Shown here: piece by piece, positions 42,929 through 50,326 of the stretch | Numbering within the stretch: position 1 is the stretch's first letter | Layout of the letters: each line of letters starts with the position of its first letter | From: Halalkalibacter nanhaiisediminis | Lineage (GTDB): Bacteria > Bacillota > Bacilli > Bacillales > Bacillaceae_D | DNA length: 64,000 bases | Reading direction: 5' to 3' | Assembly (NCBI RefSeq): GCF_007830185.1 | Contig: NZ_VLKZ01000003.1 | Location: forward strand, 372,001 to 436,000 | The notes under the pieces: generated by a model | Seen by the model: the letters and a program-made list of their open reading frames with translations, nothing else | What the model was told of the DNA's origin: nothing | The model's database searches: none | Program-made: the position numbers and the translations under genes

Positions 42929-42957
42929 AGACAGGACTCGGTTCCTGTCTTTTTTTC
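42929..42957 (+). terminator. Terminator of cysJI
   Basis: AGACAGGA / TCCTGTCT stem with a 6-nt loop, then TTTTTTT. Confidence 0.88.
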
Positions 42958-43058
42958 ATTATTTTTTAGTAATGAGAGGATTTTAAGGGTGTTTGAATCA
43001 GTTAAGACTTGGTTATATAAAATTAAAATACTTCTCAAAAGAATGGAGGAATGAATCG

Positions 43059-43256
43059 ATGCCCTATCATTCTTTAAGCGAACTTCCTGAAGGAGTAAAA
43101 GACAATTTGCCACATCATGCCCAAGAGATTTTTAAAGAAGCCTTTAATTCAGCGAGTGAAGAATATTCGGAAGAAGAAACAGCATTTAAGGTAGCGTGGA
43201 ATGCAGTTAAACAGAAATATGAGAAAGACAGCGATGGTAATTGGGCTAGAAAATGA
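43059..43256 (+). CDS. chaB: ChaB family protein
   Basis: 65 residues from ATG 43059, with GGAGG nine bases upstream; the longer frame to 42993 has no site. The sequence MPYHSLSELPEGVKDNLPHHAQEIFKEAFNSA, then EETAFKVAWNAVKQKYEK, is the ChaB fold found in small bacterial proteins beside cation transporters. Function is poorly known, and no ChaA antiporter is nearby. It is a single gene between cysJI and a riboswitch. Confidence 0.88.
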   Translation: MPYHSLSELPEGVKDNLPHHAQEIFKEAFNSASEEYSEEETAFKVAWNAVKQKYEKDSDGNWARK

Positions 43257-43388
43257 TCTAGTTAAAACCAAGATTAACAAAAGAAGAGTTGCGTCGTTAT
43301 CTTATGATAATGAAGTTGCTTTATTGTAAACACTTTTTGTTTGGTGATCATATAAATCAATATGATAAACTATTCGTACAAATACTTA

Positions 43389-43528
43389 TCACTAAGGGTG
43401 CAATGTTTGCTTTAGAAGAGTGAAGAACTCTGACCCTTTGAACCTGATCTAGGTAAAACTAGCGTAGGTAAGTGACACTTTTAAACGTATGGTTGAAAAA
43501 GGTCACTAGTATTTAGTGATCTTTTTTT
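43389..43528 (+). ncRNA. TPP riboswitch (THI-box) with a non-canonical pyrimidine-sensing element and a terminator platform
   Basis: The 3' half is canonical: ACCCTTTGAACCTGATCTAGG then GCGTAGGTAAGTG. The aptamer is closed by TCACT (43389-43393) and AGTGA (43471-43475). The GGGTGC (43396-43401) pairs with ACCC (43433-43436), and the P3 stem is GCAA/TTGC (43400-43403, 43407-43410). At the place of the near-invariant CUGAGA the sequence reads CUUUAGA (43410-43416). The expression platform is a terminator, GGTCACTA/TAGTGATC (43501-43520) with TTTTTTT (43522-43528). AGTGAC (43471-43476) can instead pair with GTCACT (43502-43507), which is the antiterminator. Confidence 0.85.
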
Positions 43529-43557
43529 AATGATCAAATAATAAAGGAGAGCTGGAA

Positions 43558-44322
43558 ATGGATATTAAAGAACAAGTGGTTTTAGTGACAGGAAGCAGTA
43601 GAGGACTTGGAGCGGCTATCGTCAAAGCCTTTGCAAGAGAAGGCGCAAATGTTGTCGTTAATTATTTTCAAAACGAGGCAAAAGCACAAGAAGTAGTTGA
43701 AAGTATTGGAAAAGACTTAGCTATTGCGATCAAAGCAGATATTAGAGAACAGAGTGAAGTGGAAATAATGTTTGAACAAGCGAAGAATCATTTTGGACGA
43801 CCAATTACAACGATTGTCAATAATGCTTTAATTCATTTTACATTTGATGCAGTTAATAAGAAAAATGCAGATACTGTTACGTGGGATGATTACCAAGTAC
43901 AATTCGAAGGAAGCATTAAAGGGTCATTACATACAGTGAAAGCGGGCAAGAAGGATATGGCTGACCTTAACTTTGGTCGAATTATCAATATCGGGACAAA
44001 TCTCTTCCAAAATCCAGTTGTCGCCTATCATGAATACAACACGAGTAAAGCAGCTCTTTTAGGATTTACGAGAACAATGGCAAGAGAACTTGGAGCAAAT
44101 GGAATAACAGTAAATATGGTCTCTGGTGGCCTTTTAGAGAAAACAGATGCTAGTGCAGCGACCCCTGATGAAGTGTTTAAAATCATCGAACAAAACACAC
44201 CGCTTCAAAAAGTGACAAGCCCTGAAGAAGTGGCAGACTCTGTCCTGTTTTTTGCGTCCCCTTGGAGCCGAGCTATTACAGGTCAAAACTTAGTCGTTGA
44301 TGGCGGCTTGGTGATGGATTAG
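43558..44322 (+). CDS. Short-chain dehydrogenase/reductase under TPP riboswitch control
   Basis: 254 residues with an AGGAGAG site upstream. The NAD(P)-binding TGSSRGLGAA motif (11-20) and the Tyr-x3-Lys pair in YNTSKAAL (about residue 160-164) are intact; the usual catalytic Ser is replaced in the stretch IINIGTNL. It resembles FabG-type 3-oxoacyl-ACP reductases, but the TPP riboswitch directly upstream ties it to thiamine metabolism. Comparative studies of thiamine regulons, as I recall, noted a THI-element-linked oxidoreductase called oarX; whether this is its orthologue was not checked. A thiamine-salvage or precursor oxidoreductase is the simplest hypothesis. Confidence 0.82.
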   Translation: MDIKEQVVLVTGSSRGLGAAIVKAFAREGANVVVNYFQNEAKAQEVVESIGKDLAIAIKADIREQSEVEIMFEQAKNHFGRPITTIVNNALIHFTFDAVNKKNADTVTWDDYQVQFEGSIKGSLHTVKAGKKDMADLNFGRIINIGTNLFQNPVVAYHEYNTSKAALLGFTRTMARELGANGITVNMVSGGLLEKTDASAATPDEVFKIIEQNTPLQKVTSPEEVADSVLFFASPWSRAITGQNLVVDGGLVMD

Positions 44323-44335
44323 AGGAATATCATGC

Positions 44336-44376
44336 AAAATGCCTTATTGTTTTAGAGATAATAAGGCATTTTTTTA
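44336..44376 (+). terminator. Terminator of the SDR gene
   Basis: AAAATGCCTTATT / AATAAGGCATTTT with a short loop, followed by TTTT. Confidence 0.85.
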
Positions 44377-44688
44377 TTGAGCCACGAGTATGTAGATAAG
44401 CTTCTTCGTATGGATTATTATGAAGATTGGTTAGCAGGAATTAAAGGTTAAATCATTGCAATGGTTGCGCACCTTCTGCTGAATTAAATAGTCAAATGAG
44501 CATCCGTGTTCATAGAAGATATTTCTATAGAGTAATGTCTAGTTATGCTTTATTATAAATGAGGAACAATAGATTTTCTTAATCAATTCCAGAGGTATAC
44601 CAAAAATGGTATACCTCTTTTGACATACTGTACTTATAGAAAGAGTGAACATTGACATATGATCAATTTAAAAAGGGCGGTGCTTCAT
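44377..44688. other. Intergenic region upstream of sbcD
   Basis: About 310 nt. A 24-residue open stretch at 44377-44451 (LSHEYVDKLLRMDYYEDWLAG) has no ribosome-binding site and may be a gene remnant. A perfect 12-bp inverted repeat lies at 44591-44618: AGAGGTATACCA, four A, then its complement. It is followed by TTGACA (44620-44625), so it may be an operator or a terminator-like hairpin beside the sbcD promoter. No good -10 was found at the right distance. Confidence 0.5.
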
Positions 44689-45846
44689 TTGAAATTATTC
44701 CATACAGCGGATTGGCACCTTGGAAAGCTTGTTCAAGGTGTATATATGACAGAAGATCAGAGATATGTTTTACAACAATTTGTACAGGCGATTGAAGAGG
44801 AGAAGCCTGATGCAGTGATCATTGCAGGTGACTTGTATGATCGTGCGATTCCACCGACAGAAGCGGTTGATTTATTAGATGAGATGTTAGAGACCATTGT
44901 CATTAAGTTGAAGACACCAGTGCTTGCGATTGGTGGAAATCATGACGGTCCAGAACGATTGAACTTCGGTAGTCAGATCATGAAATCAACTGGCTTTCAT
45001 ATTGTTGGTCAATTCAGTAGTACGTTTGAGCCTGTTGTATTGAAAGATGAACATGGAGATGTGCATTTTCACTTAATTCCATATGCAGATCCTAGTAAGG
45101 TACGTTTTGAGCTGCAAAGAGATGACATTCGTACTCATGATGATGCAATGAGAGCGATCATTCAACACATCATAGAATCGATGGACGAGCAGGCTCGACA
45201 TGTATTGATTGGCCATGCGTTTGTCACTCCTGGTGGTGAGCCAAAAGAGAATACGAGTGATTCTGAACGACCTTTGGCCATTGGCGGGGTAGAGCATGTT
45301 CATGCAAGTATTTTTGAACCATTTCATTACACAGCACTGGGACATTTGCATCAAGCTCACTATGTCAGCAATGAAACGATCAGGTATGCAGGCTCTCCGT
45401 TGAAATACTCGATTTCAGAAGAGCATCATCAAAAAGGTTATTTTATTGTTGAACTAGATCGAGATGGACAAGTAACGATTGAAAAACGATTACTTGAACC
45501 AAGACGGAATATTCGAACAGTCGAAGGTAGAATAGACGACATTGAACAGCATGAACGAAACGAGGATTATGTCTTTATTAAACTACTAGATGAATCCCCT
45601 GTCCTTTCCCCAATGGAACGTGTTCGCTCGGTTTATCCTAACGCAATGCATGTTGAGCGAAAGATCGTTCCAGTGATGGCTGGAAACGAATATGATGCTG
45701 TGGTCGCACGTTCGAAAATGGATGAACTCTCCCTGTTTAAAGCCTTTTATAAAGAAGTAAAAGGAACGGAGATCTCTGCAAAATCGGAAAGATTATTCAA
45801 AGAAGCCTTACAGGAGACGATCGAAAAGGAAGGTGAACGAGGATGA
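44689..45846 (+). CDS. sbcD: Exonuclease SbcCD, nuclease subunit SbcD
   Basis: 385 residues from TTG 44689 (MKLFHTADWHLGK), with AAAGGGCGGTG upstream; the open frame continues back to ATG 44659. Metallophosphoesterase motifs are present in order: HTADWHLGK, IIAGDLYDRA, IGGNHDGPERL, HVLIGHAFVTPGG and GHLHQAHY. SbcD is the Mre11-like nuclease that opens DNA hairpins and trims blocked ends. It overlaps sbcC by 4 nt (ATGA). Confidence 0.96.
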   Translation: MKLFHTADWHLGKLVQGVYMTEDQRYVLQQFVQAIEEEKPDAVIIAGDLYDRAIPPTEAVDLLDEMLETIVIKLKTPVLAIGGNHDGPERLNFGSQIMKSTGFHIVGQFSSTFEPVVLKDEHGDVHFHLIPYADPSKVRFELQRDDIRTHDDAMRAIIQHIIESMDEQARHVLIGHAFVTPGGEPKENTSDSERPLAIGGVEHVHASIFEPFHYTALGHLHQAHYVSNETIRYAGSPLKYSISEEHHQKGYFIVELDRDGQVTIEKRLLEPRRNIRTVEGRIDDIEQHERNEDYVFIKLLDESPVLSPMERVRSVYPNAMHVERKIVPVMAGNEYDAVVARSKMDELSLFKAFYKEVKGTEISAKSERLFKEALQETIEKEGERG

Positions 45847-48800
45847 AGCCTATTAAACTAACGATCACTGCCTTTGGCCCATATAAACATTCTGAAACGA
45901 TTGATTTTAAGGAGCTAAACGAACAACGTCTATTTGTAATTTCTGGTAATACAGGAGCTGGTAAAACCTCGATTTTTGATGCGATTTGTTTTGCCTTATA
46001 TGGGGATGCCAGTGGAGAAGATCGCGAAGACGCTAAAATGCTACGGAGTCAATTTGCGACAGATGAAGAAAGCACATCGGTCGACTTCGAATTTGAATTA
46101 CGTAGACGCACATACAGAGTGTTCAGGCAAATGGCTCATGTGAAAGGAACGAACAAAACAGCAACGGGTGACAAGTATGAAATCTACGAAACGACTGGTG
46201 AAAGCGAAGTACTACTAGTCGATCGGTTAACAGTCGGTAACGTGAACCAAAAAATTCAAGACATAATAGGACTCACAAAGGATCAATTTAAGCAAATTGT
46301 GATGCTGCCCCAAGGGGAATTTCGTAAGCTTCTAACGTCAGATACGGAAAACAAAGAAGAAATACTTCGTAAAATTTTCAAAACAGGTCTATATCAATCG
46401 ATGACCGAACGATTAAACGAAAAGCGGATCACATCACAAAAACAATATGAAGCCAAGAAGCAAGAACGTGATCTCTACATTAAAAATGTAGAAAAATCGT
46501 TACCAAAGCGCGAAGACTCACTCCTTATGCAAGTATTTGAACAAGAGAACTACAACACGCATCAAGTTATAGAAGCTCTTGCGGCAGAGATGACGCATTA
46601 CAAAGAAGAAGCAACAAAGCAAAAGAGTTTGCATGACGAACACAAAAAGAAGTTACAAGAACAAACAAACCATTATCATCAAGCCAAAACGGTTAATGAA
46701 CGGTTCGATGCTCTCAGTAATATGCAACAGCAAAAAGAAGACATGGAGCAGCAACACCCACTGGTACAAGCAAAAGAGAAAAAGCTACAACAAGCAGTAA
46801 AAGCGAGTCAAATTGACATACATGAAGATCACTATCTTGCGGTCAAAAGTGAATTAGTTGAGTTAAAGCAAACGTTAGAAGCACAAGCGTTGGAATTAGA
46901 ACATGCAGATAAAGAGTTAACGTTAGCAGAGGTAGCTTATAAAGAGGAAGAGCAGAAAGAAACAGAGCGTGAACAAGCTACACTTTCAGTCAGTAAACTA
47001 CATGAATACATTCCTGATGTCACAGGACTTGATAAGAAAAAACAAGAATTGGCTAAACTCGAGAAAGAAGTCGAGCAACTAAAAGAAAAAGCTAATCATT
47101 TAAATACAGAGCTACAAGAAAACAAAAATGAAAAAAGCAATCTCTCTCACAAGATCAAAGAACTAGAGGCAAGTGTTAAATCACTACCTGAGAAAACGGA
47201 GCAACTGCTCGAAGTCCGAGAACAAGTAAAAGCATTACAAGAATGTATCGACCTAACAACGAAACAAACAGAACTATCGATTGTAGCTTTCAAGACAGAA
47301 GCAATCTTAGGTAATGTGAAAGAAGAATACAAAGAGCTAGAGACAAAATGGATTGAAGGACAAGCTAGTATTCTAGCTGAACATCTTCATGATGGAGCAG
47401 CATGCCCAGTTTGCGGGAGTCACGAACATCCAAATAAAGCGGAGTTATCAGAAGAGATCCCAACAAAAGAGATGCTTGAGAATAAACGAAGTGAAAAAGA
47501 TGAGGTAGAGCGGGCATTTTTCAGCTCACAAGCAGAGCTAGGGACGATTACTTCACAAATTGAGACGAAAGAACAAGAATTACGTAAACTAGGGATTGAA
47601 CCTAGTGTCATGAAGGCAACTCTTGAAAACGTCTTAAATCATGAACAGGATCTACAAACGGAAATAACACGCCAGAAAGCGGATCAACAAACGCTCGACC
47701 AATGTCAGGATAAGCTAGCACAAGTTGAAGAAACAATTGAACAACTAGAAGTGAATAAGAACCTAAATGAAAAGCAATGGAACGAAACACTTTCAACCTG
47801 TAAAACAGAACAAGCACTATATGATCAAAGGTTTGGAACAATCCCAGAAGAACTACAATCGCTTGAAGCTTTGCAAGAAGAAATCAAACAAGCAGAGCAA
47901 GCCAAGCAAACGTTAGAACAAAAATGGAAAACGGTACAAGAACAGCTCACCCGTGCAAAAGAACGTATGCTCACGATGAAAACAAAAGTAGAGAGCTTCA
48001 CGAACCAACACAAAACAACATCAGAAAAGCTGGAGAAAGCCCTAACGACTTTTAAAGAAGCACTTTTAGAAGCGGATTTTCAAACAGAAGAGGATTATAC
48101 GAGCTCAAAAATGACTAAGACAGAACGTGAAGCGTTAACGAACGAAATCGACTCATTTAAGACAGACTTCACTTCCATAAAGAAACAAATCACCGGGCTT
48201 GAGACAGAGCTCCAAGACAAAGAACGCTTTAATCTTGTTACACTCGAAGAACAATTAAGAATGCTAGAAGAAGAAATTGAGAAGATGAGAAGTGAGTTAA
48301 CGCAAGTCGAACATCATTTAACAACAGCAGAAGATGCCAATAAGAATATTTTAGCGGCGAGTGAGCAAGTAAAGGAAGCAGAAGAGAATTTCTATTTGCA
48401 TAAAGACCTCTATGATGTAGTAAGAGGAGATAACAACAAGAGAATGTCATTTGAGCGGTACTTACAAATTGAATTTTTAGATCAAATTGTTCAAGCGGCC
48501 AATCAACGCTTGCACCGGCTTTCTAATGGACAATTTCATCTTATCCGCAGCGACAGACTAGAAAAACGAGGCAAGCAAAGCGGCTTAAGCCTTGATGTAT
48601 ACGATAATTACACGGGACATAATCGTGACGTCAAAACATTATCAGGTGGCGAGAAGTTTAATGCCTCACTAAGTTTAGCACTTGGCATGGCGGATGTGAT
48701 TCAATCGCACCAAGGTGGGATCTCAATTGAAACGATGTTTATTGATGAAGGCTTCGGCTCTTTAGATGAAGAGTCATTAAATAAAGCCATCGACACTCTG

Positions 48801-48935
48801 ATTGATCTTCAGCAATCAGGAAGACTAATAGGAGTTATCTCACATGTTCAAGAATTAAAACAAGCAATCCCAGCTATATTAGAAGTGAAAAAGACAAAAG
48901 AAGGCTATAGCAAGACGGAATTTGTTATAAAGTAA
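45843..48935 (+). CDS. sbcC: Exonuclease SbcCD, ATPase subunit SbcC
   Basis: 1030 residues. Walker A SGNTGAGKTSIFDAI (about 35-49) is followed by two long coiled-coil arms around a zinc-hook CPVC (521-524). The ABC signature LSGGEKFNASLSLALG and Walker B METMFIDEGFGSLDE come at the C-terminus. This is the Rad50-like partner of SbcD that clamps DNA ends. The sequence is rich in Glu and Lys, as expected for coiled coils. It starts inside the sbcD stop codon and ends at a strong terminator. Confidence 0.96.
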   Translation: MKPIKLTITAFGPYKHSETIDFKELNEQRLFVISGNTGAGKTSIFDAICFALYGDASGEDREDAKMLRSQFATDEESTSVDFEFELRRRTYRVFRQMAHVKGTNKTATGDKYEIYETTGESEVLLVDRLTVGNVNQKIQDIIGLTKDQFKQIVMLPQGEFRKLLTSDTENKEEILRKIFKTGLYQSMTERLNEKRITSQKQYEAKKQERDLYIKNVEKSLPKREDSLLMQVFEQENYNTHQVIEALAAEMTHYKEEATKQKSLHDEHKKKLQEQTNHYHQAKTVNERFDALSNMQQQKEDMEQQHPLVQAKEKKLQQAVKASQIDIHEDHYLAVKSELVELKQTLEAQALELEHADKELTLAEVAYKEEEQKETEREQATLSVSKLHEYIPDVTGLDKKKQELAKLEKEVEQLKEKANHLNTELQENKNEKSNLSHKIKELEASVKSLPEKTEQLLEVREQVKALQECIDLTTKQTELSIVAFKTEAILGNVKEEYKELETKWIEGQASILAEHLHDGAACPVCGSHEHPNKAELSEEIPTKEMLENKRSEKDEVERAFFSSQAELGTITSQIETKEQELRKLGIEPSVMKATLENVLNHEQDLQTEITRQKADQQTLDQCQDKLAQVEETIEQLEVNKNLNEKQWNETLSTCKTEQALYDQRFGTIPEELQSLEALQEEIKQAEQAKQTLEQKWKTVQEQLTRAKERMLTMKTKVESFTNQHKTTSEKLEKALTTFKEALLEADFQTEEDYTSSKMTKTEREALTNEIDSFKTDFTSIKKQITGLETELQDKERFNLVTLEEQLRMLEEEIEKMRSELTQVEHHLTTAEDANKNILAASEQVKEAEENFYLHKDLYDVVRGDNNKRMSFERYLQIEFLDQIVQAANQRLHRLSNGQFHLIRSDRLEKRGKQSGLSLDVYDNYTGHNRDVKTLSGGEKFNASLSLALGMADVIQSHQGGISIETMFIDEGFGSLDEESLNKAIDTLIDLQQSGRLIGVISHVQELKQAIPAILEVKKTKEGYSKTEFVIK

Positions 48936-48957
48936 ATTGAAAAAGGTTCCTTTAATC

Positions 48958-48994
48958 AAAAAAGCTGTTGAAACATGTTTTCAACAGCTTTTTT
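48958..48994 (+). terminator. Terminator of sbcDC
   Basis: AAAAAAGCTGTTGAAA and TTTCAACAGCTTTTTT form a perfect stem around a CATG loop. Confidence 0.9.
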
Positions 48995-49036
48995 CTATTA
49001 GTTGAACAGGGCCAGGGGTGTGTTATTTACGTTTTT

Positions 49037-49085
49037 CGGTCTAAGGGAGAGATAATTCGGTCTAATTCAGTATTTATCGGTCGAA
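49037..49085 (+). repeat. Three CGGTCKAA direct repeats with about two-turn spacing
   Basis: CGGTCTAA at 49037-49044 and 49058-49065, and CGGTCGAA at 49078-49085. Start-to-start distances are 21 and 20 nt, about two turns of the helix, so a protein would contact all three on one face. They lie upstream of a WYL-regulator remnant. Confidence 0.55.
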
Positions 49086-49101
49086 CACTATTATCTGTTA
49101 A

Positions 49102-49314
49102 ATTTCGATAAGGCCATCCCCTGGTATAAAAGCAGATATCAAAAAGAAAGACGATCAAACCTTTATTTTAAAAGCAAAAGTCAAAAACAGCCTTGGCCTA
49201 AATAGCTGGATCTTATCATGGGGAAGTAAAGCAAAAGTATTATCGCCAAAGTCGCTAGTTGAAGCGATCAAACGAGAAAAGATGAAAACGATCGAACAGC
49301 ATAGACAAACCTAA
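49102..49314 (+). pseudogene. C-terminal remnant of a WYL-domain transcriptional regulator
   Basis: About 70 codons open from a stop at 49099 to TAA 49312-49314, with no usable start. The translated tail, including WILSWGSKAKVLSPKSLVEAIKRE, is the C-terminal extension (WCX) typical of DeoR/YafY-like WYL regulators, in which a FLLSFG-like strand is followed by VLEPKSLRE. The helix-turn-helix and WYL core are missing. It is therefore a decayed gene, probably lost before the present arrangement. The direct repeats just upstream may be its former operators. Confidence 0.7.
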
Positions 49315-49429
49315 AATTTTAATACAGTGGATCTCTCTAGAGAAGAGAGGCTTATTGTCATTTTAAAGGTTTGTACTACGGTTTAGACGAGTGAAAGATA
49401 GAAATAATAACAAACAAGGAGGCGATAAA

Positions 49430-50167
49430 ATGGAACGAGAGCTAGCCTTTAAAGCATTAGTCGGATCAGCGAATTATAACTTATCAACTGCAGAGTCAGA
49501 TAAGGATTACAAAGTCTTTGTGCTGCCAACCTTCAACGATTTATACCACGGTAAGCTGTATAAAGAAAGTAAATTCAATGAATCTTTCGACGAAGACTAT
49601 CATGACATTCGAAAACTCAGTAGCCTCTTTTGGAAATCTAATGTAAATTTTGTCGAGGTGCTTTTCTCGACTAATATCACAATAAATGAAAGTGATTTGA
49701 TCAAAGAATCTCTCGAAAACATATTTGCAATGAAAGATGAGATTGCAGCAATGAATTTACCTTATCTCTACCAAGCATGTAAAGGGATGTACTTCAGCAA
49801 AGCAAAGTATATTGAAAAAGGGAATAAAGGTACACATTATTTAATTGAAAAATACGGATATGACACAAAGTCTGCGATGCATGCATTTCGAATTATGGAT
49901 TTTATTGAGAGATTTGCAGAGAATGGATTTACTGATTTTAAAGGTGCTATGCAGTATGATGATAAAGGTCGCAATTCAATGCTTGTAATAAAAAATGGAG
50001 AGTATACAAAAGATGAGTACTTTACGTTAGTGGAAGAGAAAATGACGACCTTTGAACAATTGGAGAACGTCTACAATTGTCAACCAGTTAGAGAAGACAT
50101 CAAGTATGCTTTAGAAAATATAATCTATCAATTAGTATTCAAAAAAATATGCAATGAACGATGCTGA
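49430..50167 (+). CDS. RlaP-like nucleotidyltransferase superfamily protein
   Basis: 245 residues from ATG 49430, with a perfect AAGGAGGCG upstream; the longer frame to 49391 is not needed. The N-terminal polymerase-beta-type motif GSANYNLSTAESDKDYKVF has Gly12-Ser13 and the Asp24/Asp26 pair expected for metal binding. The rest is helical, with NVNFVEVLFS. This pattern fits the RlaP branch (predicted polymerase-beta nucleotidyltransferases associated with RNA repair), based on memory. No RNA ligase gene is nearby. The helicase gene 160 nt downstream may be its partner. Function is not shown. Confidence 0.72.
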   Translation: MERELAFKALVGSANYNLSTAESDKDYKVFVLPTFNDLYHGKLYKESKFNESFDEDYHDIRKLSSLFWKSNVNFVEVLFSTNITINESDLIKESLENIFAMKDEIAAMNLPYLYQACKGMYFSKAKYIEKGNKGTHYLIEKYGYDTKSAMHAFRIMDFIERFAENGFTDFKGAMQYDDKGRNSMLVIKNGEYTKDEYFTLVEEKMTTFEQLENVYNCQPVREDIKYALENIIYQLVFKKICNERC

Positions 50168-50326
50168 ATTTGTGATACATAATGAATCATTAAGCTGTAA
50201 ATCATTTCAAAAAGGATTTTAGTGAAATTTCTTCTATCAACTTTTAAACTATGAAGTGATGCTAAGTTATTTTTGCGTGATAAAAGTGGATAAACAGAGA
50301 GAGCATACTTGGAGGAGCCAGAATAA

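Noticed and set aside
44377-44451. 24-residue open stretch before sbcD
   Set aside because: It starts within the terminator tail and lacks a ribosome-binding site; at most a remnant.
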